Shown: piece after piece, positions 1 through 8,370 of the stretch
Layout: every line of letters begins with the position of its first letter
Numbering within the stretch: position 1 is the stretch's first letter
NCBI RefSeq assembly: GCF_002215035.1
Contig: NZ_NKFP01000007.1
Location: 1 to 64,000 of the forward strand
DNA: 64,000 nt
Reading direction: 5' to 3'
DNA from: Leptolyngbya ohadii IS1
Lineage (GTDB): Bacteria; Cyanobacteriota; Cyanobacteriia; Elainellales; Elainellaceae
Program-made: the position numbers and the translations under genes
The notes under the pieces: model-generated
What the model was told of the DNA's origin: nothing
The model's input: the letters and a program-made list of their open reading frames with translations, nothing else
Database searches by the model: none

Positions 1-16
1 TTGCGGAAACTGCTGG

Positions 17-189
17 GTGACGATCATCACTAACCTTCAGGATTGAACATTTACAAACTACAAGCTCGTCAACTGCCTGATCCGTGACGATCATCACTAA
101 ACCCTTTCAGGGATTGAAACTTTCCAGCAGGCGCGAATGTAGGCGCGTGTTTTTGTGACGATCATCACTAAACCCTTTCAGGGATTGAA
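17..189 (+). CRISPR. End of a CRISPR array: three repeats, two spacers
   Basis: Repeats lie at 17-48, 84-120 and 155-189. The middle one is a full 37-mer that begins GTGACGATCATCAC and ends in the GGGATTGAAAC tail common to cyanobacterial repeats. The first copy has lost several bases in its centre. The last diverges after GGGATTGAA, as expected for the trailer end. Spacers at 49-83 (35 nt) and 121-154 (34 nt) are unrelated to each other. If the ATTGAAAC tail is the 3' end, the array is read on the + strand and its leader lies left of the window. No cas gene occurs in the window. Confidence 0.9.
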
Positions 190-304
190 TGCTTTAGACG
201 CAGAGGGATGAATGAGCATAGGCTGCATCTGGGAACCCTTACTCATAGTACCCAATGCTTCATTCCCCTTGTCAGACAAGCCCATCAATGGATGATTGAT
301 TAAA

Positions 305-949
305 ATGGTTGACAATTCTCCTGAGTTACCTGAAGGCTTTAGAATTCGTCGATTACAATTGAACGATCGCGATCGCTTAGCTCTTTATGTCATGCCCAAT
401 GATCCTCAAAAGGTGTTGCCCTTTCTCTCAAAAAATCTAAAGCTGGCTTATCACAAATTTAGACTCGATTTTATTCTCATTAACTTCGTTCTTATGATTC
501 TCTTTTTTGTTATTTTGCCTAGTTTTGGCAATGTTTCATCAAACTATTGGTTATGGATGGGAATCATTTTTTTATTGTTTTTTGGTGGATGGATAGCAGC
601 AACCTTTATTCCCAAAAACTGGCATCAGTTTTGCTGGGTTGCCGAATATCGAGGACGATTTGTGGCTTACGGTGTACTGCGTCCATACCGCAATTATTCT
701 GAACTGAAATGGTTGTATGTATATCCTAACTGGAGACGAAGGGGAATAGGTTCAGCATTGGTCAGAACATTAATTCGATATTCAACAACGCCAATTTATA
801 TTAAAAGCGTGCCTAATTTAATTGTTTTTTACACTCGTCTGGGGTTTCAGACGGTTCACTCTCAAGAATTACCCTCTGACGTACAGCAGCATTTCAGACT
901 TAGAGGTGCTGCAACTTTACTGATTCATAGAGGCATTCACAATGGCTGA
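305..949 (+). CDS. GNAT acetyltransferase with transmembrane hairpin (copy A)
   Basis: A GNAT N-acetyltransferase that likely transfers acetyl groups from acetyl-CoA. The N-terminal strand and helix (PEGFRIRRLQLNDRDR) are followed by two hydrophobic helices at about residues 50-100. The catalytic half then resumes (GRFVAYGVLRPY), with the acetyl-CoA loop RRRGIGSALV and the closing FYTRLGF motif. The protein is probably anchored in the membrane with its catalytic face in the cytoplasm. I chose ATG 305 over an upstream TTG at 296 because it aligns exactly with the start of the neighbouring paralogue. It overlaps that gene by 8 nt (ATGGCTGA). The substrate is unknown. Confidence 0.8.
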   Translation: MVDNSPELPEGFRIRRLQLNDRDRLALYVMPNDPQKVLPFLSKNLKLAYHKFRLDFILINFVLMILFFVILPSFGNVSSNYWLWMGIIFLLFFGGWIAATFIPKNWHQFCWVAEYRGRFVAYGVLRPYRNYSELKWLYVYPNWRRRGIGSALVRTLIRYSTTPIYIKSVPNLIVFYTRLGFQTVHSQELPSDVQQHFRLRGAATLLIHRGIHNG

Positions 950-1589
950 TATCTCTTCCAAATTGCCAGAAGGCTTTAGAATTCGCCGATTGCAGTTGAA
1001 CGATCGCGATCGCTTACGTCTCTACATGATGCCTAATGATCCTCGCTATGTATTGCCTGCTGTACCCATTAAAACAATAATCATTCTCTACAAAATTGGG
1101 CACGGCATTGCTCTTGCGCTCATACCTGGCATTGCACTTTATTTGGTGATAGCGGTTACAGTAGTCATTAGCGGTTTACCGATTAATTGGTTGTGGATCG
1201 GAATAAGTTGCTTGGTTCTATTAGGAGTTTGTACATGGTTTGCCTTTACGCTTCGTGAGGATTGGCTTCAGTTTTGTTGGGTTGTTGAACAGCAAGGACG
1301 GTTTGTCGCTTATGGTGTGTTACGGCCGTACAGTGGTTATTCAGTACTGGAATGGCTTCAGGTACATCCAAAATGGGTACGCAGGGGAATCGGTTCAACA
1401 TTGGTTAAAACAATGCTCGATCAAGCTCCTAAACCTGTTTATGTTGACAGTGCTGTTCGCGCCATGAAATTTTATACTCGGCTGGGTTTCCACAAAATTC
1501 GTTTCAAAGAATTGTCGCCTGATGCCCAAAAACATTTCAGATTAAGAGGGGTTGCAACGTTACTGGTTTATGAAGAGATTCATGATTAG
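942..1589 (+). CDS. GNAT acetyltransferase with transmembrane hairpin (copy B)
   Basis: Tandem paralogue of the preceding gene with the same plan: start LPEGFRIRRLQLNDRDR, two hydrophobic helices at about residues 45-100, the segment GRFVAYGVLRPY, acetyl-CoA loop VRRGIGSTLV, and the terminal FYTRLGF. The DNA upstream of both genes' shared first motif is also similar, so this is a fairly recent duplication. The 8-nt overlap suggests co-translation. The membrane hairpins have diverged much more than the catalytic parts, which fits a purely anchoring role for them. The substrate cannot be predicted. Confidence 0.8.
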   Translation: MADISSKLPEGFRIRRLQLNDRDRLRLYMMPNDPRYVLPAVPIKTIIILYKIGHGIALALIPGIALYLVIAVTVVISGLPINWLWIGISCLVLLGVCTWFAFTLREDWLQFCWVVEQQGRFVAYGVLRPYSGYSVLEWLQVHPKWVRRGIGSTLVKTMLDQAPKPVYVDSAVRAMKFYTRLGFHKIRFKELSPDAQKHFRLRGVATLLVYEEIHD

Positions 1590-1635
1590 TGCGATCGCTT
1601 TTCTTTCAATAGACTGAGTTAGTGTTGAACCTCAT

Positions 1636-3123
1636 ATGTCTACAGATGCTTCCTCTCCTAATCCCTTATTCGCGATTCCATTATTAAATCGTGCCAAAGA
1701 TCAGTATGCGAAAGGACAGTATGAGGCAGCGATTGCATCCTGTAATGAGGCTCTAGCATTCAATCCGAATTTGCAGACAATTTATAGCTATCGAGGAATC
1801 TGTTATTTTGAGCTAAAAAATTATGATGCTGCATTAGCCGATCAGAATCGGGCGATCGAATTACAACCGGATTCTGCACAGGTATATTGCGATCGAGGAC
1901 TCACTTACATCACGCTAGAACAACCTCAAAGTGCTTTTGCAGACTATAACCGGGCGATAGAGTTGAAGCCCAATTTGATAGAAGCTCGTGTCGGTCGCAG
2001 TGCAGCCCAATTGCAACTTAAAGAGTATGAAAAAGTCATTGCAGATTGTGATTATGTCCTAGAACGCCGCCCAGAATTGTTAGACGTTTATGCTCTTAGA
2101 GCCGCAGCCTATCAGGGCTTAAACAACGTTGCAGAAATGTTGAAGGACTTAAATTACAGCGTAAACTTGCAACTGATCACCGATCGTCACGATCCTAAAG
2201 CCTGGGTGTCTAAAAGTACGCTGCTCTCTAATTCTGGTGATTACTCGGCTGCGCTGCACCATCTCGATCATTCGCTCCAGCTTGATCCAACGCTGGCAGT
2301 TGCCTGGAAGTGTAGGGGCATAGTAAACGCTGCCCTGGAAAATTATCCCGCTGCCCTAGAAGACTTAAATCATGCGCTACAACTCGATGCGAATTATGTA
2401 GATGCTTACCTGAATCGGGCAGTTGTCTATTTGGAAATGAAATTGTATCAGGAGGCAATTCAAGACTGCGATCGTACCCTGCAACTCGATGACCATTCTT
2501 TAGCGGCTTATTTCCTTCGTAGCCAGAGCAAATTCATTTTGGGCTTGCATCAGGAGGTGATTCAGGACTGCGATCGCGCCCTGCAACTCGATGTCGATTC
2601 TGAATTCGTTCTTTTCTATTACATCAAAGGGTCTGCTCTTTTATTCCTAGGTCAATATCGTTCTGCTCTAAATGAGTTTTTAGAAGAATTTCGTTTAACA
2701 CCGGAACCCTCTTCCGTCCAATATTACAGAATTGCTTTAGTGCAATATTGGTTGAGGATGGATGATGAGGCGATCGCTAATTTTGATCGCGCGATAGAAC
2801 TAGAACCTCAATCGATTGTGGCTTACTATTACCGGGGTAGCCTTCGCCTGAGGATGGGTGATTCTCCCCAAACAAAAGAGCACCAACGCTCCGCTGCCCT
2901 TCAAGATTTTCAGCAGGCAAGATTGCTTGAAACAACGGATGCTGGTCAGTTATTTCCTGATGATGAATATGCCTATTACATTCGAGGTGTCGTCCATGCT
3001 CGCATGGATCAGCGAGAGGATGCAATTGCAGACTTGCAACAAGCCCTTAACCTTTGTCAAACCCGTTTTAACCATGCGTTTGCACCAGTTGTGAGAAATA
3101 GGTTAGAGCAAATCAGCATATAA
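1636..3123 (+). CDS. TPR repeat protein
   Basis: A 495-residue protein made almost wholly of tetratricopeptide repeats, at least ten units of about 34 residues with the A-N-DRAIELxP rhythm (for example DALADQNRAIELQP-like units near residues 70-115). Two adjacent units carry almost identical DCDR(T/A)LQLD segments, a sign of internal duplication. No signal peptide, membrane segment or catalytic domain is visible, so it is likely a cytoplasmic scaffold. It lies 46 nt after the GNAT pair in the same direction and could share its transcript. The partner is unknown. Confidence 0.85.
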   Translation: MSTDASSPNPLFAIPLLNRAKDQYAKGQYEAAIASCNEALAFNPNLQTIYSYRGICYFELKNYDAALADQNRAIELQPDSAQVYCDRGLTYITLEQPQSAFADYNRAIELKPNLIEARVGRSAAQLQLKEYEKVIADCDYVLERRPELLDVYALRAAAYQGLNNVAEMLKDLNYSVNLQLITDRHDPKAWVSKSTLLSNSGDYSAALHHLDHSLQLDPTLAVAWKCRGIVNAALENYPAALEDLNHALQLDANYVDAYLNRAVVYLEMKLYQEAIQDCDRTLQLDDHSLAAYFLRSQSKFILGLHQEVIQDCDRALQLDVDSEFVLFYYIKGSALLFLGQYRSALNEFLEEFRLTPEPSSVQYYRIALVQYWLRMDDEAIANFDRAIELEPQSIVAYYYRGSLRLRMGDSPQTKEHQRSAALQDFQQARLLETTDAGQLFPDDEYAYYIRGVVHARMDQREDAIADLQQALNLCQTRFNHAFAPVVRNRLEQISI

Positions 3124-3349
3124 AGGATATGGTGCAGTAGTTGCAAAAGAAACTGGAATAACCAAACGGATGAGCAAATTCGGAGATTATCGAGACATTG
3201 GGTGGCGATGCGATCGCAGCAGCCACCTTCTCCTCTCATGCTGGAAGTCCTATGATCGAATGGCACTGACAGAAGGGGACAAAAAAAGGCTCCAAGGCTT
3301 GATATGAGAGAATCAAAGCCTCAGAGACAAACAAAACTATCCTTCCACT

Positions 3350-3967
3350 ATGGCAAATCGAGCCACAATTCTCAAGCAACAATTCCAGAACAGCCTTGCT
3401 CTCCCGCTTGAGCAGGTTCTACCGGAAGCAGTGATTGAAGCAGTGCTGCAAACGCAAGGGGTGCGCTATCGCCAAACGTTGTACAGTCCAATCGTCGTTT
3501 TATGGGCATGGCTGTCGCAAGTCCTGGATGCGGACAAAAGCTTGAACAATGCCGTGAAGCGGGGGATTGCTTGGATAGCGGCAACTTCAGTAGAGAAGCC
3601 TTCCGCTGATACCGGAGGGTATAGCAAAGCCCGCACCCGGTTTCCCTTAGCCGTCCTCCCCCCATTGTTGAAACAAACAGCAACCGCACTAACGGTTCAG
3701 ATCAAACCAGAGCAACAATGGTGCGGACGCCGAGTGAAAGCATACGATGGCACCAGTGTCTTGATGAGTGACACCCCGGCTAACCAGCAGGTCTATCCGC
3801 AGCACAGCAATCAAAAAGCAGGATGCGGGTTTCCGATTGCAAAACTGGTGGTGTGGTTTTGTGTGACGACGGGTGTGGTTTTGGAAGTGGCGATTGCGGC
3901 ATTCAACACCAGCGAATGGCAGTTGTCTCGGCAACTGTATGCCACGCTTAACCCCAAGGATGTAGTG
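3350..3967 (+). pseudogene. IS4-type transposase, 3' half lost
   Basis: The first ~206 codons match the N-terminal half of IS4-like transposases: a helical N-terminus, a SKARTRFP segment and the first catalytic region with KAYDGTSVLMSDT, where the Asp is the likely first DDE residue. Homology stops after LNPKDVV, where an intact enzyme would continue into the second Asp region. The frame then runs straight into an unrelated isochorismatase-like fragment. The rest of the catalytic core and the right end of the IS are missing, so the transposase should be inactive. The left end probably lies in 3250-3349; I could not fix the terminal repeat. Confidence 0.8.
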
Positions 3968-4222
3968 GCAGGTTCAGCCTTGCCAGAATTTATTAGCGCG
4001 ATAGAGAAAACCAGATGTAAGAATCTGGTGACGACCGGACTGGCAACCGATTTTGGATTATGCCTTCCCACGGTTTCCGCTGCAAAAGCTGGATATCAGG
4101 TTTATGGAATTGTTGATGTTTCGGGGATACTGAACATCCGGATTGAGCAGGCTGCCTGGATGAGGATGATGCAAGCAGGCGTTATTCTCACGTCCTGGAC
4201 TGCGTTTACAGGCGAAATTTAG
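3968..4222 (+). pseudogene. Isochorismatase-family hydrolase, C-terminal fragment fused to transposase
   Basis: About 85 codons in frame with the upstream transposase fragment read like the C-terminal third of a YcaC-type cysteine hydrolase. Visible landmarks are the LVTTGLATDFGLCLP strand, with Phe where the family's catalytic Cys is often found a residue or two away, then SAAKAGYQVY and the QAAWMRMMQAGVILTSW helix and strand. The N-terminal part with the catalytic Asp and Lys is absent. It is therefore a remnant, joined to the IS by a deletion that removed the IS right end and the hydrolase 5' part. Whether the chimera is expressed is unknown. Confidence 0.75.
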
Positions 4223-4386
4223 CATGACTACACCCAACCCCCTGATGCAGGGCTGTTGCAGATTATTGGCAGTCGCTTATATATGCTGGCGGGTGTCTTT
4301 CCCGTGGGGACACAATCTATTTGACATACTCTCAGTAGGAGCTTTTGCACTCAAGCCGAGTACTGCGTTCTGACAATTTCAACCTT

Positions 4387-5067
4387 TTAGGGAAGCATAT
4401 ACACGCCTGCTGCTCGTCGTTTGAGTTCCGTTTGTTGCTGGATGGTATAGTTCGTCTTGGTCTTGACCAATATTCCCTCCTCGCAAAACGATTGTAGCGT
4501 TCGGTGCAGATGGCGAAAGCTGGTGCCCAACAAATCAGCAATTTGGGTCAAATTGCCTGAGAAGACAAGCTGCTGATTCTGATTGACGGTCGCTGTCGCT
4601 AGAATGTAGCTCGCAACTCGGTTTTCGAGCGGGTGCAACAAGTTCAGCGTGCTATTTTTAATTAACCGAACCAGCTTTCGACTAACCGAGAGATAAAGAT
4701 GTTGCATCAGTCCTGGGTACATGGCGATTTGATTCAGCACAAAGGCTCTGCTTAAGCTGAGGCAAACACAGGTGGTAACCGCCTCAACAGTCGTGGTTGC
4801 AATTGGCTCTAGTTCAAACAGTTCCAATTCCCCCAGAAGCTGCAATGGCTTGTAGAAACCCAGCAGCAGTTGCTTACCGTTCTCCATCGGCAGGAATACC
4901 TTCACACTTCCCTCTACCAAAAAATGCAAAGATTCGATCGGTTGCCCCACTTCGCAAATTTTTTCGCCTTTGGCGAAGTAGTGGAGTTTAAACTGCCCAA
5001 TTTGATCTGCCGCTATGAATTGGTCTAGCTGGTATTGTTCATAATACAATCGCGCCTGGTCATCCAT
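4387..5067 (-). CDS. Crp/Fnr-family regulator, YeiL-like
   Basis: A transcription factor with an N-terminal cyclic-nucleotide-binding-like β-barrel (about residues 20-130; FAKGEKICEVGQP, LHFLVEGSVKV, LLGELELFE) and a C-terminal winged helix (LTQIADLLGTSFRHLHRTLQ) whose recognition helix resembles E. coli YeiL. ATG 5067 is preferred to the longer reading from 5136, because a 16-bp palindrome then lies 34-49 bp upstream as an operator. It is divergent from a YdcZ-like transporter pair and is the likely local regulator. The effector is unknown; the barrel does not show a clear cAMP-binding signature. Confidence 0.82.
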   Translation of the reverse strand: MDDQARLYYEQYQLDQFIAADQIGQFKLHYFAKGEKICEVGQPIESLHFLVEGSVKVFLPMENGKQLLLGFYKPLQLLGELELFELEPIATTTVEAVTTCVCLSLSRAFVLNQIAMYPGLMQHLYLSVSRKLVRLIKNSTLNLLHPLENRVASYILATATVNQNQQLVFSGNLTQIADLLGTSFRHLHRTLQSFCEEGILVKTKTNYTIQQQTELKRRAAGVYMLP

Positions 5068-5100
5068 CGTCTTCGCCTGCTCTAAAAACAAGATTTGTAC

Positions 5101-5116
5101 TATGACATTTGTCATA
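5101..5116. promoter_or_regulatory. Palindrome in the divergent promoter, likely Crp-type operator
   Basis: TATGAC-ATTT-GTCATA is an inverted repeat with 6-bp arms and a 4-bp centre, a size typical of Crp/Fnr dimer sites. It lies between the regulator and the transporter pair and could control both. A second inverted repeat, GGATA-GGTT-TATCC at 5162-5175, sits just upstream of the transporter start. Confidence 0.5.
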
Positions 5117-5190
5117 ACTGTCGTTAAGCTTATCACGGTAGGATAAGTCCACCTTGCAGCCGGATAGGTTTATCCAGGAAGGCAAACTAT

Positions 5191-5622
5191 ATGTACACTC
5201 TGCTTTCAAGCTTTATCGGTGCATTGCTCGCAGTGATGGTCTTCCTCAACGGTCTGCTGGCAAACCAGATTGGTAATGCAGCGTCCAGCACCTTTATTCA
5301 TCTGACTGGACTTATCCTTGTGACGCTCATTTTGCTTGTCACCCAGCCGAAGTTTCCTGCCCGCAAACCGATCCCGCCTCTGCTTTTGAGCGGGGGTGTC
5401 TTGGGGTGCCTGACTGTTGTTTGTGCGAACGCTGGCTTTAGTCGCTTGAGGGTATCCCTGACGCTGGCTCTCAGTCTGTTCGGTCAGACCATTTCGTCAC
5501 TGGCAATTGATCATTGGGGTTGGCTGGAAATGCCTACTGTTGCATTTGACCGCAGAAAAATCGGTAGCTTAGCGCTCGTTCTCCTGGGCATCGTCGTCAT
5601 GATTTACACCGATGGAATATAG
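5191..5622 (+). CDS. DMT-superfamily membrane protein (YdcZ/DUF606), subunit 1
   Basis: A 143-residue protein with about five hydrophobic helices and short loops, matching the small YdcZ (DUF606) branch of the drug/metabolite transporters. NGLLANQIGN near residue 25 is the usual first-loop motif. The family is half the length of EamA exporters and is thought to act as dimers. The next gene overlaps by 11 nt and encodes a second such subunit, so the two probably form a heterodimer. A YeiL-like regulator lies divergently. The substrate is unknown. Confidence 0.78.
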   Translation: MYTLLSSFIGALLAVMVFLNGLLANQIGNAASSTFIHLTGLILVTLILLVTQPKFPARKPIPPLLLSGGVLGCLTVVCANAGFSRLRVSLTLALSLFGQTISSLAIDHWGWLEMPTVAFDRRKIGSLALVLLGIVVMIYTDGI

Positions 5623-6076
5623 TATGGGAACTGCTATTATCCTGTCGTTTCTCTCTGGAGTCGCCGGAACCCTTTGCCGAATAATCAATGCCCAATTAGC
5701 TCAACGTATTGGCGCTTTAGGCAGTACGTTTTGTAATTATGCACTGGGGCTGCTCTGTTCCATTCTGATTCTTCTCATTGAGTATGCTTTCCTACCAGCT
5801 TGGGACAGCATAGGCATATCAGTTCCGGCTTGGGCTTACCTCTGTGGCTTGATTGGCGTTCTGTTTGTAGTTTTGTCGAATATAATCGCTCCGAAGATGT
5901 CCGCTTTTTCCATGACCTTGCTGATCATTGTGGGTCAGCTTAGCACAGGTATTGTTCTAGATGTCCTGATTCATCACCAGTTTCACTGGAGCAGAATGGC
6001 AGGCAGTGTGCTCATTTTCCTGGGACTGCTGAGAAACCTTATGATCGATCGGGACAAACGACAAATTCAAACTTGA
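5612..6076 (+). CDS. DMT-superfamily membrane protein (YdcZ/DUF606), subunit 2
   Basis: A 154-residue protein with about five transmembrane helices and the family segment RIINAQLAQRIGALGSTF, equivalent to the NGLLANQIGN loop of the preceding gene. The start overlaps the first gene by 11 nt, implying translational coupling and equal dosage. The C-terminus ends in a basic tail (RDKRQIQT). The stop codon lies inside a strong hairpin at 6073-6108. Confidence 0.78.
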   Translation: MEYSMGTAIILSFLSGVAGTLCRIINAQLAQRIGALGSTFCNYALGLLCSILILLIEYAFLPAWDSIGISVPAWAYLCGLIGVLFVVLSNIIAPKMSAFSMTLLIIVGQLSTGIVLDVLIHHQFHWSRMAGSVLIFLGLLRNLMIDRDKRQIQT

Positions 6077-6108
6077 CACTCCTATGAGTTAACTCGTGGG
6101 AGTGTCAA
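6073..6108 (+). terminator. Strong hairpin at the end of the YdcZ pair
   Basis: TTGACACTCC (6073-6082) pairs perfectly with GGAGTGTCAA (6099-6108), and the loop itself holds the palindrome GAGTTAACTC (6086-6095). The TGA stop of the upstream gene is inside the left arm. There is no T-run after it, so it may be an RNA-stabilising or attenuating structure rather than a classical intrinsic terminator. Confidence 0.5.
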
Positions 6109-6181
6109 AAGATAAACCTTTGATAGAGGGGCAATAGATTTTTAGCAGCCTACACTGTCCGATGGATATAGGGCAACTCAA

Positions 6182-7522
6182 GTGACACACAACTTTAATT
6201 TGTTCATTATTGGGGCAGGTCCAGCAGGCTTAGCTGCGGCAAAACGAGCAGCTGCCTATGGCGTGAAGGTGGCGATCGCTGAACAGGACCACTTAGGCGG
6301 GTGCTGTGTCAATCGGGGCTGTGTGCCAAAAAAGCTGATGGTTTATGCAGCAGATTACGCGACTGCAATGCAGAATGCAACTGAGTACGGCTGGGAACAG
6401 TGTCATAGCAGCTTTCACTGGCAGCAATTTCGGGCGAAGCGAGATCAGGAACTTCAGCGACTACGCCACGTTCAGCAGCAGGCGCTTGAAAAAGCGGGAG
6501 TCCATTTACTGCAAGGGCATACACAGTTTATAGATGCTCATACGCTAGATGTAGAAGGGCAGAAATATACGGCTGAGAGAGTTTTGATTGCGGTTGGTGG
6601 TAAACCAATCAAACCCAAAATAGAAGGCATTGAACATGCCGTGACATCCGACGAGTTACTGGCTATAGAGCAACTTCCCCAGCGGATTGCCATTATTGGC
6701 GGTGGATATATTGGGGTAGAATTTGCCAGCGTTCTAAGAAGTTTTGGCAGTGAGGTCACGGTGATGAATCGGGAAGCTTGCCTGCTCGAAGGCTTTGATC
6801 AGGAGGTGCAGTCGGCTGTACGAGCAGGACTGATCGATCGTGGAATTCGGAGCCTTTGCGGTACAACAGCGGATAAAATTGCCCAAACCCCTGATGGCAT
6901 CTGCCTCCATCTCACTGGAGATTGCTCGGAGAAGCTTCATGTAGATACCATCCTGTGTGCGACTGGACGTGCGCCGAACTTAGAGGAATTGGGAATAGAA
7001 AACGCAGGAATAGAATTTGACAAAAAAGCAATTGCTGTGGATGAGCAAAGTCGCACCAGTCAACCCCATATCTATGCAGTAGGAGACTGTACAAACCGCG
7101 TCCAGCTCACACCAGTGGCTAAAGCGGAAGGACAGGCAGCCGTAGATGCAATGTTTGACCCGTCTGCTGATCCTGTAGATTACGCATGGATTCCCTCAGT
7201 CGTCCTGAGCCGCCCTGAAGCTGCCAGTGTGGGACTCACTGAAGTCCAGGCAAAAGAGCAGTATGGTGATGCGATCGAATGTCACCGAAAAACGTTTGTG
7301 CCGCTCCGGTACAGTTTGATCCCGCAAAAGGAGGAGGGGTTGACCAAACTTGTAGTTGACCGCAAAAGCGATCGTGTCCTCGGTATTCACATGGTTGGAG
7401 AAAATGCAGGGGAAATTGTTCAGGGTCAGACGATCGCCCTGCAAAAGGGCATCACTCGACAGGAACTCCTGCGAACGATTGGGATTCATCCGTCTACCGG
7501 AGAAGAACTGTTTTCTTTATAG
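6182..7522 (+). CDS. gor: Glutathione reductase-like flavoprotein disulfide reductase
   Basis: A 446-residue pyridine-nucleotide disulfide oxidoreductase. FAD-binding GAGPAGLAAAKRA is at the N-terminus and the redox-active disulfide is in CCVNRGCVPKK. Next come the NAD(P)-binding GGGYIGVEFASVL (about residue 172), the second FAD motif IYAVGDCT, and the C-terminal dimer motif GIHPSTGEEL with the catalytic His. The length and the GFD segment after the nucleotide-binding motif fit cyanobacterial glutathione reductases. The usual GGTCV is GGCCV, giving an extra Cys next to the active site. The start is GTG 6182. Another disulfide reductase of the family cannot be excluded. Confidence 0.8.
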   Translation: MTHNFNLFIIGAGPAGLAAAKRAAAYGVKVAIAEQDHLGGCCVNRGCVPKKLMVYAADYATAMQNATEYGWEQCHSSFHWQQFRAKRDQELQRLRHVQQQALEKAGVHLLQGHTQFIDAHTLDVEGQKYTAERVLIAVGGKPIKPKIEGIEHAVTSDELLAIEQLPQRIAIIGGGYIGVEFASVLRSFGSEVTVMNREACLLEGFDQEVQSAVRAGLIDRGIRSLCGTTADKIAQTPDGICLHLTGDCSEKLHVDTILCATGRAPNLEELGIENAGIEFDKKAIAVDEQSRTSQPHIYAVGDCTNRVQLTPVAKAEGQAAVDAMFDPSADPVDYAWIPSVVLSRPEAASVGLTEVQAKEQYGDAIECHRKTFVPLRYSLIPQKEEGLTKLVVDRKSDRVLGIHMVGENAGEIVQGQTIALQKGITRQELLRTIGIHPSTGEELFSL

Positions 7523-7588
7523 TGGAGATTTGTTGTCCGATTCGCTCTATTCTCACTTGGTGTTGATGAATCATTAAGGCATAAACCA

Positions 7589-8362
7589 TCAAGCGTCAAT
7601 TCGAGACGGAAGCACAGCAGCTTGAGAAATCTCCATCGCACCAGGCGGATCAACTAGATGTCCATCCTCCATGTAGATAATGCGATCGGCGACATCCAAA
7701 ATTCGGTTATCGTGAGTCACCATCAGAATGGTGCAGCCCTGTTCTTTTGCCAATCGCTGCATTAGTTCTACGACATCGCGCCCGGATTTTTTATCTAGGG
7801 CAGCAGTGGGTTCATCGGCTAGCACAATCTTGGGATGACTCGCCAAGGCACGGGCGATCGCCACACGCTGCTTTTGTCCACCAGAGAGATCGGCGGGATA
7901 GTATTGCGTGCGTTTCTCTAAACCCACGATTTCCAGCATTTCTAGGGCTAACTCGCGACGTTGGGAGCGTGAATAGGTGCCGTGAACTTCCAGCCCCATC
8001 ATCACGTTTTCTTGAGCTGTGAGGCTGCTGTGCAGGTTGTGTGCCTGGAAAATATAGCCGCACGATCGCCGTGCCGCTACTGCAACGGACTTTGGCGCAC
8101 CGACCAGTTCTGTATTCAACATTCGCAGGTTGCCCATCTGGGGTGATCGCAGCCCGCCCATCAGCGATAGAAGCGTCGTTTTACCTGAACCCGAAGGACC
8201 TGTCAGGATAACAATCTCCCCCGCAGTGATCGAAAGATTAATATCAAAAAGCACCTGCTTTCGCAGTTCGCCTTCGCCAAAGAAATGATTGAGATTCTCA
8301 ACCTGGATCACCGGAGAAGTCGCGATCGTAGATTCTGGGTCGATTGTCAGCGTTTGATTCAT
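7589..8362 (-). CDS. devA: ABC exporter ATPase, DevA type
   Basis: A 257-residue ATPase of the MacB/LolD-like class. Walker A is GPSGSGKTTLL, the Q-loop region reads GYIFQAHNL, the signature is LSGGQKQR and Walker B is IVLADEPTAALD. It is the third gene of a devB-devC-devA operon and lies 8 nt after devC. In heterocystous cyanobacteria DevBCA with TolC exports heterocyst glycolipid, but many non-heterocystous species have several DevBCA sets of unknown substrate, so glycolipid export is not assumed here. Confidence 0.9.
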   Translation of the reverse strand: MNQTLTIDPESTIATSPVIQVENLNHFFGEGELRKQVLFDINLSITAGEIVILTGPSGSGKTTLLSLMGGLRSPQMGNLRMLNTELVGAPKSVAVAARRSCGYIFQAHNLHSSLTAQENVMMGLEVHGTYSRSQRRELALEMLEIVGLEKRTQYYPADLSGGQKQRVAIARALASHPKIVLADEPTAALDKKSGRDVVELMQRLAKEQGCTILMVTHDNRILDVADRIIYMEDGHLVDPPGAMEISQAAVLPSRIDA

Positions 8363-8370
8363 GTTGACTC

